A stretch of 64,000 bases of DNA from Vagococcus proximus (lineage in GTDB: Bacteria > Bacillota > Bacilli > Lactobacillales > Vagococcaceae), in NCBI RefSeq assembly GCF_029143285.1, contig NZ_JAPDSH010000002.1, positions 62,001 through 126,000 on the forward strand. The letters run 5' to 3'. The position numbers and the translations under genes were made by a program. Shown piece after piece: positions 52,461 to 61,527 of the stretch. Positions within the stretch are counted from its first letter, which is position 1. The number at the start of each line of letters is the position of its first letter. Below the pieces are notes generated by a model. It saw only the letters and a list, made by a program, of their open reading frames with translations. It had not been told where the DNA came from and made no database searches.

Positions 52461-53414
52461 ATGAAATTAGGATTAGAGACAGAGAGCTATCATGTTCATT
52501 TCCAACACCATCGTATGGATATCTTTGACTTTATCAATAAAGCTGTAGAATTTGGATTAGATGGTGTTCAAATCAATATTATTGAAGACTTGAATTTAGA
52601 TCCTGATTGGGGATGTCTTGGTTCAAATGAGCCAGAGCATTTAAGGAAAGTAAGAGAACGTTTAGATGAGCATGAACTTTACTGCGAAATCGATATGAAA
52701 GGTGTAGACGTTGAACGATTAAAGTCTGTTATTTCAGTAGCCGAAGTATTAGGAGCTGACGTTATCAGAACGTATATTAATAAAGGAAATTTTGATCCCT
52801 CTAAGATGGAGTTAGCAATTAATAATATTAAAGAAATTGAACCACTATTAGAGGAAAAGGGTATTTCTTTAGCAATTGAAAACCATGAAGAAGAAGTGTC
52901 AACTGAAATTATCATGTTGATTGAAAAAATTAATAGTCCTTATGTAGGGTGTTTATGCGATATTGGCAATGGGATGATGGCCTGGGAAGATCCGAAAATA
53001 ACTGTAAATAATCTAGCAGCATATACTAAGACTGTGCATTTTAAAGATCACATTGTTATTAAGGATGGTGACAAGTTACGTGTTAGTGGTTGTCCAATTG
53101 GAGAGGGAAATATAGATACTGATTATTGTTTTAAAACTCTTGTAGAAAAAACGGACATCAAGAGAATCAATATTGAGATGTGCCATCCATATGTGTCTGA
53201 TTTTAAACGTGCATTAGGTGAAGGTGGTGTTGAATGGTTGGGTGAAGGTGCCTTTAAAATTGAAGAACCTTATATTGATCCTAATTATATTTTACCAATG
53301 GAAACCTATCACCCGAGCGATGAGAATTTAGAGTTTATTTTAGAGTTACAGGAAAATGATTTAGTTAAGTCTGTGGCTTATGTTAAAAAGTTGAGGGAAA
53401 AATATTGTCAGTAA
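52461..53414 (+). CDS. Sugar phosphate isomerase/epimerase family TIM-barrel protein (AP endonuclease 2 superfamily)
   Basis: This 317-residue protein has the metal tetrad of the xylose isomerase-like superfamily: E140 in AIENHEE, D167 in CDIGN, H193 in HFKDH and E239 in NIEMCHP. Similar enzymes include hydroxypyruvate isomerase, D-tagatose 3-epimerase and inosose dehydratase, so keto/aldo rearrangement or epimerisation is likely. It sits between an MFS transporter and a RidA gene. The substrate is not evident; the last 40 residues (IDPNYILPMETYHP onward) look like a family-specific tail. Confidence 0.82.
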   Translation: MKLGLETESYHVHFQHHRMDIFDFINKAVEFGLDGVQINIIEDLNLDPDWGCLGSNEPEHLRKVRERLDEHELYCEIDMKGVDVERLKSVISVAEVLGADVIRTYINKGNFDPSKMELAINNIKEIEPLLEEKGISLAIENHEEEVSTEIIMLIEKINSPYVGCLCDIGNGMMAWEDPKITVNNLAAYTKTVHFKDHIVIKDGDKLRVSGCPIGEGNIDTDYCFKTLVEKTDIKRINIEMCHPYVSDFKRALGEGGVEWLGEGAFKIEEPYIDPNYILPMETYHPSDENLEFILELQENDLVKSVAYVKKLREKYCQ

Positions 53415-53458
53415 TAGTGAAAACTATTTACATATAAATAAAAAGGGAGTTTTAACAG

Positions 53459-53836
53459 ATGAAAAAAGAAATTAAAACACAACACGCACCAAAAGCAATA
53501 GGACCGTATTCTCAAGGAATGGCCACTGAGCAACTGCTATTTATTTCAGGTCAATTACCTTTAAACCCAGAAACTGGCGAAATGGGTGAAGATGTTGTTA
53601 CGCAAACCAAACAAAGCTTGAGTAATTTAAAGGCTATTTTAGAACAAGATGGTTTAATGATGTCAGATGTTGTTAAAACGACAATATTTGTAAAAGATAT
53701 AGAGGAATTTGCTGCTGTAAATGAAGTGTATGGAGAGTTTTTCTCTGAACCATATCCAGCAAGAAGTACAATTGAAGTAGCTCGATTACCTAAGGATGCT
53801 AAAGTTGAAATTGAAGCTATAGTAACACGAAATTAA
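53459..53836 (+). CDS. RidA family 2-iminopropanoate/2-iminobutanoate deaminase
   Basis: This 125-residue trimeric enzyme hydrolyses reactive enamines/imines formed by PLP enzymes. Family segments are APKAIGPYSQGMA, LFISGQLPLNPETGEM and PARSTIEVARLPKDAKVEIEAIV, with the substrate-binding R102. The ATG follows AAAGGGAG. In a catabolic operon, RidA usually accompanies deamination or dehydration of an amino acid or amino sugar, so the unknown substrate probably carries an amino group. No PLP enzyme is encoded in the operon. Confidence 0.9.
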   Translation: MKKEIKTQHAPKAIGPYSQGMATEQLLFISGQLPLNPETGEMGEDVVTQTKQSLSNLKAILEQDGLMMSDVVKTTIFVKDIEEFAAVNEVYGEFFSEPYPARSTIEVARLPKDAKVEIEAIVTRN

Positions 53837-53874
53837 AAAAATGCTCTTCTCAAACATGAGAAGGGCATTTTTTT
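53836..53874. terminator. Terminator shared by the ridA operon and the RluA-type gene
   Basis: Arms 53836-53852 and 53857-53873 pair with one G-U and have A/T runs at the base. Confidence 0.9.
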
Positions 53875-53879
53875 GCGTG

Positions 53880-54746
53880 TTAAACCCATAAAGAAGGTAA
53901 GGCTTGAACTGTAATAGCTTCTTGAGTTAGAGGATGTACTAAACTCAATTCATAAGCGTGTAGCATCAAGCGTGCGGCTCTATCGGGTTGTGGATGATAA
54001 AGTGGGTCACCCATGATAGGATGTCCCATGCTCGCTAAATGGACGCGTATTTGGTGAGTACGTCCAGTTTCTAAGACGCAGTAGACGTAAGAACAGTTCT
54101 CTCCAATATGGTCACATGTCACATGAGTGATAGCTTCTTGACCTGCTACATCAGAGACCATACGCTTACGACTATCATGTCTGTCTTTAGTGATACGTTT
54201 GTTGATGGTCATTTCTTTTTGTGTAATGGCTCGACTAGCTACAGCTTGGTACGTACGTTTGATAGACTTAGCTTCAAGCATACGACTTAAGATTGGAAGG
54301 ATAAAGGGGTTTTTAGCAAATAAAATCGCCCCACTTGTATCTCTATCTAGACGATGAACGACATAAGGAATCGTGTCAGTTTGTGCTAGATAAGCTGACA
54401 CATGGTTTAGTAATGTCCCTTCCTCGCCAGGATCATTTGGATGAGTTTTCATGCCAACAGGTTTGTTAACAATAAGAAGGTGTTCATCTTCAAATAGAGG
54501 GGTGATTAGTTCGGCATCACCATGTTCGATTGAGGGGATTGGATAGTTACCGTCATCAAACGTTAAGGTAATCTTGTCGCCTTCAGTAGCTGTTTCGTGA
54601 AATTTTACAGTTTGGTCGTTTACAGCAACATTTTGTCCCGTACGCAAGAAGTGACGTACTTTCTTTGGCACAAGCCATTGTTTTTCTAAAAGGGTACTAA
54701 CTTCTGTTTCTTTAAAACCACTAGGTAGTGTTATTTCAATTTTCAT
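53880..54746 (-). CDS. RluA-family pseudouridine synthase (second paralogue)
   Basis: This 288-residue enzyme shows the catalytic VHRLDRDTSGAILFAK (essential Asp near residue 140) and LETGRTHQIRVHLA. An S4-like N-terminal part (VPKKVRHFLRTGQNVAVNDQ) is present. The frame is open four codons more upstream, but GGAG six bases before the ATG at 54746 decides the start. It and the gene at 34666 share the same architecture; they probably modify different RNA sites. Monocistronic. Confidence 0.9.
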   Translation of the reverse strand: MKIEITLPSGFKETEVSTLLEKQWLVPKKVRHFLRTGQNVAVNDQTVKFHETATEGDKITLTFDDGNYPIPSIEHGDAELITPLFEDEHLLIVNKPVGMKTHPNDPGEEGTLLNHVSAYLAQTDTIPYVVHRLDRDTSGAILFAKNPFILPILSRMLEAKSIKRTYQAVASRAITQKEMTINKRITKDRHDSRKRMVSDVAGQEAITHVTCDHIGENCSYVYCVLETGRTHQIRVHLASMGHPIMGDPLYHPQPDRAARLMLHAYELSLVHPLTQEAITVQALPSLWV

Positions 54747-54945
54747 ATAAGTCTCCATTATCTATTAAAAGTCATAAATTTTACATAATTCTTAATTATT
54801 GTATCATATAAATGAAATAACTTCATGATATGATAAACCTTATAATCAATAAACATCAGACTTTGGACTTAGGGTGTTTTAATGGTTCTATGATAGAATA
54901 ACAATAGGATGTACGATTTAGAATCCGACTAATAGAGGTGATGAC

Positions 54946-57090
54946 ATGGACTTTCAAAAAATAAAATCAATAGTGGTATCAAAAATAAAAACATTTTGGA
55001 CGTGGTTAAAACCACATTTGCAGACATTCCATCAATTTAGGAAGCGAGTATGGAAGAAGTATCAAATTAATAAAATTTTAATTTTAATTGTGTTACTTAT
55101 TTCATTAGGGACAAGTATTTACATGTTCTATTTGGCTAAAAGTGCGAATGTTGAGACGTTAAAAGCGAGTCTTGCACAAGTTACAACATTTTATGATAAG
55201 GATGATGAAGAGGCAGGAAATGGCTATGGCCAAAAAGGAACATTTGTTGATTTAAAAGAAATTTCTCCGAATATTACAAATGCCTTACTTTCAACCGAAG
55301 ATAAACGTTTCTATGAGCATAAAGGATTTGATATACGCGGGATTGCTCGGGCTGCAGTTGGTATTGTAACAAGTGGCCGTGTAACAGGTGGTGGGAGTAC
55401 GATTACCCAGCAGCTTGCAAAAAATGCATATCTGACATTAGATCAAACTCTAAATCGTAAAGCAAAAGAGCTATTCTTGGCGATTGAGATTGAGAAAAAT
55501 TACTCTAAAGATGAAATATTAGAGATGTATTTAAACCATGCCTATTTTGCTAATAATGTGTGGGGCGTGGAAGATGCTTCTCATAAGTACTTTGGTAAAA
55601 GTGCAAAAGAAGTAACAATAGATGAAGCAGCAGTAATTGTGGGTATGTTAAAAGGGCCGTCGCTATATAATCCTATCGACAACCACGAGAATGCTGTAAA
55701 CCGAAGAGATACTGTTTTAGAATTGATGGTGGCTAATGGTAAGCTAGAACGAGAAACAGCAGATAAGTTAGAAGCAGATGAACTCTATATAACGGATGAC
55801 TATTCGGATACTAAAAAAGGTTATCAATACATGGATTACTTTGATGCAGTAGTCAATGAGGCAAGTAAAAAATATAAAATTAAAGACGATGAATTATTAA
55901 CAAAAGGGTACAAGATTTACACAACTTTAGATCAACAATCTCAAATTGACATGGATGCAACCTTCAAGCGTGATGAGTTGTTCCCACCAGATGCGAGTGA
56001 TGGTGAAAAAGTACAAGGCGCTTCGATTGCTATCAACCCAAAAACAGGAGGGGTTGAAGCTGTAATCGGTGGACGTGGTGAACGAACAAGTCGTGGGTTG
56101 AACCGTGCGACTCAATCATCATTATCACCAGGCTCAACGATGAAACCACTAGCAGTTTACACAACAGCTTTAGAAAATGGTTATAAACCAACAGACATGT
56201 TGCAAGATAAAAAATTGGATTTTTATGATGTGGAAAACTATGATCGCATATTCAGAGATGAAGTAACTATGTATCAAGCCGTTATTCAAAGTTTAAATGC
56301 ACCTGCAGTTTGGCTATTTGACAAGGTAGGTATGGATAACGGAATGAATAAAGTAGAAAAATTTGGTATAGATTTAGATAAAAAAGACCGTTATCCTGGT
56401 CTAGTTTTAGGTGGTATGACTAAAGGGACAACGCCTATGAAGATGGCGAGTGCCTACACGGTATTTGCTAATAATGGGAAACGTAAAGATCCGCATTTCA
56501 TTCGTAAGATTGTGGATGCAACAGGTGCAGTAATCGTTGATAATGAAGAAGCAAAATCAAAACAAGTAACCACACCAGAGGTTGCTAAAAAAATGACAAG
56601 TATGTTGATGGGCGTTTTTGATGAAGGAACAGGAGCACCGGCTAAGCCAGATGGTTACGTGATGGCTGGGAAAACTGGAACAACTGAAAGTGTCAATGTA
56701 GATGAACAATCAAAAGATCAATGGATTATCGGTTACACACCAGATGTTGTGATTGCAACTTGGATTGGATTTGATAAAAGTAGTGACATTCATTACCTAG
56801 AAGGTTCAAGTACTCAGGGGATTTCTCCAATATTTAAAGACCAAGCGAGTCGAATCTTATCGCATTCGCCAGGCACAACATTTGATGTTGAGAATGAAAA
56901 TGAAGGTTCGCTTAATGTAAAAGAAGCAAAAGAGCAAGCATCGAAGATAGGTTCCGAAGTGAAAGAGGGGCTATCTAAATTTGGTTCTAAAGTCAAAGAA
57001 GGTGCTGACTATTGGGGAGATCAAATAGGTAATGGTATGAGGAGTGTTAAGGATTCCTTGGGTGCGTTATGGGGTAAGGTGAATCAATAA
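54946..57090 (+). CDS. Class A penicillin-binding protein (transglycosylase-transpeptidase)
   Basis: This 714-residue protein has a cytosolic basic N-terminus, one membrane anchor (about 46-67), a GT51 glycosyltransferase domain (about 95-270, STEDKRFYEHKGFD, GGGSTITQQLAKN) and a transpeptidase domain with S397-T-M-K400 (SxxK), SLN in VIQSLNAPA and K576-TGT. It polymerises and cross-links peptidoglycan outside the membrane and is a beta-lactam target. The C-terminal about 55 residues form an amphipathic tail with two copies of an 11-residue unit (666-676, 677-687). The ATG follows AGAGGTGATGAC. Confidence 0.94.
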   Translation: MDFQKIKSIVVSKIKTFWTWLKPHLQTFHQFRKRVWKKYQINKILILIVLLISLGTSIYMFYLAKSANVETLKASLAQVTTFYDKDDEEAGNGYGQKGTFVDLKEISPNITNALLSTEDKRFYEHKGFDIRGIARAAVGIVTSGRVTGGGSTITQQLAKNAYLTLDQTLNRKAKELFLAIEIEKNYSKDEILEMYLNHAYFANNVWGVEDASHKYFGKSAKEVTIDEAAVIVGMLKGPSLYNPIDNHENAVNRRDTVLELMVANGKLERETADKLEADELYITDDYSDTKKGYQYMDYFDAVVNEASKKYKIKDDELLTKGYKIYTTLDQQSQIDMDATFKRDELFPPDASDGEKVQGASIAINPKTGGVEAVIGGRGERTSRGLNRATQSSLSPGSTMKPLAVYTTALENGYKPTDMLQDKKLDFYDVENYDRIFRDEVTMYQAVIQSLNAPAVWLFDKVGMDNGMNKVEKFGIDLDKKDRYPGLVLGGMTKGTTPMKMASAYTVFANNGKRKDPHFIRKIVDATGAVIVDNEEAKSKQVTTPEVAKKMTSMLMGVFDEGTGAPAKPDGYVMAGKTGTTESVNVDEQSKDQWIIGYTPDVVIATWIGFDKSSDIHYLEGSSTQGISPIFKDQASRILSHSPGTTFDVENENEGSLNVKEAKEQASKIGSEVKEGLSKFGSKVKEGADYWGDQIGNGMRSVKDSLGALWGKVNQ

Positions 57091-57107
57091 GTATTTGAAG
57101 TAGAAAA

Positions 57108-57137
57108 TTAGTAAAAAACAAGGTAGAATGTTATACT
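57108..57137 (+). promoter_or_regulatory. Candidate promoter of the YlbF/YheA gene
   Basis: TTAGTA (57108-57113), an 18-base spacer and TATACT (57132-57137) lie about 35 bases before the start. Confidence 0.5.
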
Positions 57138-57171
57138 GTATAGGACTTTAAAAAGAGAGAGGGAGTTAGTT

Positions 57172-57519
57172 ATGACTGTTAATATTTATGATAGTGCGAA
57201 CCAAATTGAAAAAGAAATCCGTGAATTACCAGAATTTTTAGCTTTAAAAGAAGCATTTGAAGGCGTTAAAGCTGACGAAGCAACATTCAAATTATTTAAA
57301 GAATTCCAAACATTACAAATGGAACTACAACAAAAACAAATGCAAGGTCAAGAATTTTCTGAAGATGATGCTAAATTAGCTCAAGAATTAGCTGAAAAAG
57401 TTCAAGAGTCTGACTTAATTAACGAATTAATGACAAAAGAACAAGCATTCAGCATGATTATCAATGATTTAAATCGTGTAATTATGAAGCCTATTCAAGA
57501 ATTATACGCTGAAGTATAA
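57172..57519 (+). CDS. YlbF/YmcA family protein (YheA-like)
   Basis: This 115-residue all-helical protein matches the YlbF/YmcA/YheA family: [29 protein letters not shown], then [22 protein letters not shown]. YlbF and YmcA work with RNase Y in Bacillus; the role of YheA is not settled. Its position before yhaO-yhaN-yhaM is conserved in Firmicutes. The ATG follows GAGAGGGAG. A separate terminator follows, so it is not always cotranscribed with yhaO. Confidence 0.88.
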   Translation: MTVNIYDSANQIEKEIRELPEFLALKEAFEGVKADEATFKLFKEFQTLQMELQQKQMQGQEFSEDDAKLAQELAEKVQESDLINELMTKEQAFSMIINDLNRVIMKPIQELYAEV

Positions 57520-57527
57520 TATTTCAT

Positions 57528-57568
57528 CGAAGGCTCCCTGTAAAAGGTGGAGTCCTTCGTTTTTTTTT
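57528..57568 (+). terminator. Terminator of the YlbF/YheA gene
   Basis: CGAAGG (57528-57533) with CCTTCG (57554-57559), extended by CTCC/GGAG and one bulge, precedes T9. Confidence 0.85.
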
Positions 57569-57614
57569 GTTAAAATAAGAACATACATTTGGTAGTTGGG
57601 AAGGAGGCGATAGC

Positions 57615-58865
57615 GTGAAAATCTTACATATCGCAGATTTACATATGGATCAGGCATTTGAAGGGCTTGGGAAATTACCTGGGGAGATGAGAAAGAAATT
57701 AGCACTAGAAAATCAAGATGTATGGATGAATCTAGTTGATTTAGCAATAGGTAGGAAAGTTGATATGGTTGTAATTGCGGGGGATACTTTTCATCAACCA
57801 AACGTGCCAGTCAATACGCAACATCATTTCATAAAAGGGTTATCTAAACTTGAGAACATGACTATTCCTGTTGTCCTAACATTTGGTAATCATGATTACT
57901 ATATTTCTGAAAAGTATTGGTTTGAGTTTCCGTCTAATGTTTACGTAATGACAAGTGAGGAAGTTGATACGGTTCAATTTAGACTTAAGACAGGTGAAAT
58001 GGTTTCAGTAAGTGGGTTCTCTTATGAGTCTAAGTGGTTGCAAGAATCAAAAAGTAAAGAATTTCCTGTAAGATGTTCGGATAGTGATTATCATATTGGA
58101 GTGTATCATGGTCAACTTCAAACAGGTAAAGTGGAAATGGATCGATATGCACCATTTAATATATCTGAATTAAAGCAATTGGGTTATGATTATTGGGCAA
58201 TGGGACATATACACCAACCGCAAATTTTAAGTGAGGAGCCATTGATGGTTTATCCTGGGTCACCGGTAGGACATACTAAAAAAGAGCGATCAAGTAAGGG
58301 CGCTGTGTTAGTTGATCTTGGTAGTAAAGATGTGAAGATAGAGTGGTTGCCAGTTGCAACAACGAGTTGGCAATCCTGTAAGATTAGTTTGAATTCGGTA
58401 GACACGTTAAGTGAATGCTTAGTTGAAACAGAAGAGCAATTTAAAAAAATTGACTGGGAAGGTAAAAAATTAACATTAGCGATGCTTGAATGGTACGACA
58501 TACCTGAAAAGTTACGTTATGAAATTTCAGAAGAATTAGAGCAACAGGAAGTACTAATGTATTTACAAGAACGACTGTATCATGCTACAACTGGGAAAGT
58601 TTGGTTGGCAAGTCTTAATCAAGAACCGTTAGAAAAAACAGAACATTTACCTTTAGGGTTATCAGATCAACTCATCCAAGAAGAGATACTAGCAGTAGAC
58701 TCTACTGATGGATTCTATAATGCGGTATCAGATTTATTCAGACAACCGGAGTTAAGACAACTCATTGAACAAGATGACAACTTTAAAGAGGCCGTGTATT
58801 ACGAAACCTACCAACACTTATTAAATGATTTAGGCGGAAGAGGTGCTACTATATATGAAAATTAG
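57615..58865 (+). CDS. yhaO: DNA repair metallophosphoesterase YhaO (SbcD-like)
   Basis: This 416-residue nuclease subunit has Mre11/SbcD metal motifs: HIADLHMDQAF (near residue 5), IAGDTFHQPN, FGNHDYY (near 92), VYHGQLQTG and MGHIHQP. It should pair with YhaN as an SbcC-like partner in DNA end processing. The start is GTG behind AAGGAGG. It ends 11 bases inside yhaN. Operon: yhaO-yhaN-yhaM. Confidence 0.9.
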   Translation: MKILHIADLHMDQAFEGLGKLPGEMRKKLALENQDVWMNLVDLAIGRKVDMVVIAGDTFHQPNVPVNTQHHFIKGLSKLENMTIPVVLTFGNHDYYISEKYWFEFPSNVYVMTSEEVDTVQFRLKTGEMVSVSGFSYESKWLQESKSKEFPVRCSDSDYHIGVYHGQLQTGKVEMDRYAPFNISELKQLGYDYWAMGHIHQPQILSEEPLMVYPGSPVGHTKKERSSKGAVLVDLGSKDVKIEWLPVATTSWQSCKISLNSVDTLSECLVETEEQFKKIDWEGKKLTLAMLEWYDIPEKLRYEISEELEQQEVLMYLQERLYHATTGKVWLASLNQEPLEKTEHLPLGLSDQLIQEEILAVDSTDGFYNAVSDLFRQPELRQLIEQDDNFKEAVYYETYQHLLNDLGGRGATIYEN

Positions 58866-61515
58866 ACGTTTAGAAATAGTAGCATTTGGAAAATGGCGTA
58901 ATAAAACGGTTAATTTTTCACCTGATATGATGGTGGTATATGGTGATAATGAAGCCGGAAAATCAACACTTTATCACTTTATAAGAACCATGTTATTTGG
59001 TTTCTCTGCACGAGATAAGAAAAGTCAACTTTATAAACCGAAGGATACAGAACAATTTGGTGGCAGGTTGTGGCTAACAATACCAGGTTATGGAGATGTT
59101 AAGATTGAACGTTTTGAATCCGTTCGAAAAGGTAAGGCAACAGTTTATTTTGAAGAAGGTATCGAAGGTGACGAACAAGCACTTAAAGAATTACTATCAC
59201 CCTTAACCATGTCGCTATTTGATGAGATTTATAGCCTAGATCCGGATCAACTCTTTGACTATAAAGGACTTTCCGAAGACGCTCTTCAACGGTCATTACT
59301 ATCACTGGGGGCAACAGGGAGTCACCGATTAATGCAGCTGACAGATGAATACAACCGAGAACGCCAAAAACTATATAAAGTTAAGGGTCGTGTACCCGAG
59401 CTAAATCAACTGTTAGAAAAATACCGTGAATTAAATAGACGGATTACAGAAAAGGAAGCCAACGAGAAAAACTATCAAACCTTATGTGAAAAGGAAGAGC
59501 AACTGATAAAGGTACTGAATGACAACCGAAAAACTGTAGCAGAATTACAGTCTCGTAAACAAGTGGTTGAAGATCAAATTAAATCTTATTCATTGTATGT
59601 CGAGATGCAGGAGCTTTTAGAACATAGAGACTCCAACAATCTGTTTTCTGATATATCTCAAAAAGAGGATTATCAAGAGTTATTAGTGAAATATGATTAT
59701 ATTAAAGAAGAAAAAGAGAGCTATCATGCTAAGCAATTAGCCATTTTAAATGAAAGTACGGCTTCACCGGCGGTAAAACATTACCTAGCTCACCAAGAAG
59801 AACTGGAGAAAGCTAGTTTGGGATTTTCTGAAATGGAACAAACTCTATTGAAAGAGTCATGGTTAAGTGATACTGTAACAGAACTGATGAGTGAAGTGGA
59901 TAGTATTGATAAAAAACTAGAGTATTCAAATGTTTTTGAAAAAAATAGTGTCAGTAAAAGAGAGTTAATGGAAGTGTCACATGAGGAGATTGAGAATTTA
60001 GCAAGACAAGAAAATGAAGTAAATATGACGATGTCTGAGCTAAATAATAAAGTAGAAGAAGAAAAATCTCGTGAGGCTTACTATATGTCACACTTAGAAA
60101 GAGAACAGGGTCAGTTGATAAAGTGGGGACTAGTTCCTTTGATAGCTTTACTGATTGGTTTAGTAATGATAGTAAGTTCGCAAGCAACTTTTGGTTTAGT
60201 TTTAGTTGTATTAGGGGGAATACTTATGGGAACAGTAGGTTATCGTCTCTTTACAACGAAACAATTATTAAGGCTTTCAAAAGAACGCCAGTCCAATGAA
60301 ACAACCTCTCAACATTTGGTGACAGAACTTAATCAAGTAAGTCATGAACAGAGTCGTATTTTACTTGAAAAACAACGGTTAGCTCAAGAGCTAGGATTTA
60401 ATAGTAATCAACCGGTTGAAAAGTGGTTAGGATACTTGCCGTTGCTTAATCAGAAAAAAAGACTACTTCAAAAAATTGAAACACAGCAGTTTGAATTAGA
60501 ACGACTTAACAATCAATTCAAGGCCTATCAAGATAATTTGTACTGCATGGACGAGTGGTTACCACCGTTAACGCTCTCTAAAAAGAAATGGCTAAGTGAG
60601 TTACAACGTTTTTATACAGAGGTTGGGGCTAAGGCACGCCAGCAATTAAAGGTGGGCGATGAGCCAGAGCGAATAGGGACACTAGCTGAATTGACTAGAC
60701 GTGAAGAGGAAATAAGCCAAAAATTGCTAGTACTTTCAAATGGTCAACTCGAAACGATAGAAGATGTTAAAGCATGGTTAGTTACAGCAACGCAAAAAGA
60801 ACAGGAAGATGCACGATTAAACCAACTCCAACACCAGTTGTCAGGGGTTTTCTCAGAGCACTTAATTTATTCGGAGCAAGACTTAAGAGAAGAAGAAGAG
60901 AAGTTGACGCATCAACTCCATGAATTGCAAGATAACCAACCTGTTTTAGCCGATCAATTACAAGCTTATAGATTTGACATAAAGCAACATGAATTAGATG
61001 GTAGTTTAGCTGTACTCTATCAAGAACAATCAGAATTAGAGTGTGAGTTGACTAGATTGAGTGAAAAATGGTCAACTTATAAACTTGGAGAAACAGTTGT
61101 CACGAAGTTATTAGAACGTCTGACATCAGAACGTCTTAGTCACTTACTCCTTTTTACCTCTGAAATTCTAGCAGAATTAACTGAAAATAACTATGTAGAG
61201 TGTCGTTTATTGGAAGGACGTTTAGTTATTTGTAATCACGAGGGAGTATGTTATCATTTAGATGAATTATCAACAGGAACACGTGACCAGTTGATACTAT
61301 CAGTAAGATTAGCTTTCATACTTTCTTATCAACAAGAAATTAAAGCACCATTAATCATTGATGATGCCTGGTTGCACTACGACCAGCAACGAAAAATACA
61401 ATTGTTTAATGTCTTACAAAAAATGAGCCAAGACAACCAAGTGATTTGTTTAAGTTCTGACCAAGAACTGATGACATACGCAGAAGTAAATGAGCTTAAA
61501 ATGGATTATTTATAA
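58855..61515 (+). CDS. yhaN: SMC/SbcC-like AAA ATPase YhaN
   Basis: This 886-residue protein has a Walker A motif GDNEAGKSTLYHF (near residue 32), long coiled coils (about 180-420 and 475-760), a two-helix membrane-like insertion (about 421-468) and C-terminal LSTGTRDQLILSVRLAFIL plus PLIIDDAWLHYD (Walker B) of the SbcC/RecN class. It pairs with YhaO. The frame is open to a GTG at 58843, but the ATG at 58855 after GGAAGAGG is preferred; it overlaps the yhaO end. Membrane insertion in YhaN is known in relatives. Confidence 0.9.
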   Translation: MKIRRLEIVAFGKWRNKTVNFSPDMMVVYGDNEAGKSTLYHFIRTMLFGFSARDKKSQLYKPKDTEQFGGRLWLTIPGYGDVKIERFESVRKGKATVYFEEGIEGDEQALKELLSPLTMSLFDEIYSLDPDQLFDYKGLSEDALQRSLLSLGATGSHRLMQLTDEYNRERQKLYKVKGRVPELNQLLEKYRELNRRITEKEANEKNYQTLCEKEEQLIKVLNDNRKTVAELQSRKQVVEDQIKSYSLYVEMQELLEHRDSNNLFSDISQKEDYQELLVKYDYIKEEKESYHAKQLAILNESTASPAVKHYLAHQEELEKASLGFSEMEQTLLKESWLSDTVTELMSEVDSIDKKLEYSNVFEKNSVSKRELMEVSHEEIENLARQENEVNMTMSELNNKVEEEKSREAYYMSHLEREQGQLIKWGLVPLIALLIGLVMIVSSQATFGLVLVVLGGILMGTVGYRLFTTKQLLRLSKERQSNETTSQHLVTELNQVSHEQSRILLEKQRLAQELGFNSNQPVEKWLGYLPLLNQKKRLLQKIETQQFELERLNNQFKAYQDNLYCMDEWLPPLTLSKKKWLSELQRFYTEVGAKARQQLKVGDEPERIGTLAELTRREEEISQKLLVLSNGQLETIEDVKAWLVTATQKEQEDARLNQLQHQLSGVFSEHLIYSEQDLREEEEKLTHQLHELQDNQPVLADQLQAYRFDIKQHELDGSLAVLYQEQSELECELTRLSEKWSTYKLGETVVTKLLERLTSERLSHLLLFTSEILAELTENNYVECRLLEGRLVICNHEGVCYHLDELSTGTRDQLILSVRLAFILSYQQEIKAPLIIDDAWLHYDQQRKIQLFNVLQKMSQDNQVICLSSDQELMTYAEVNELKMDYL

Positions 61516-61527
61516 AGGAGAAGAGAG

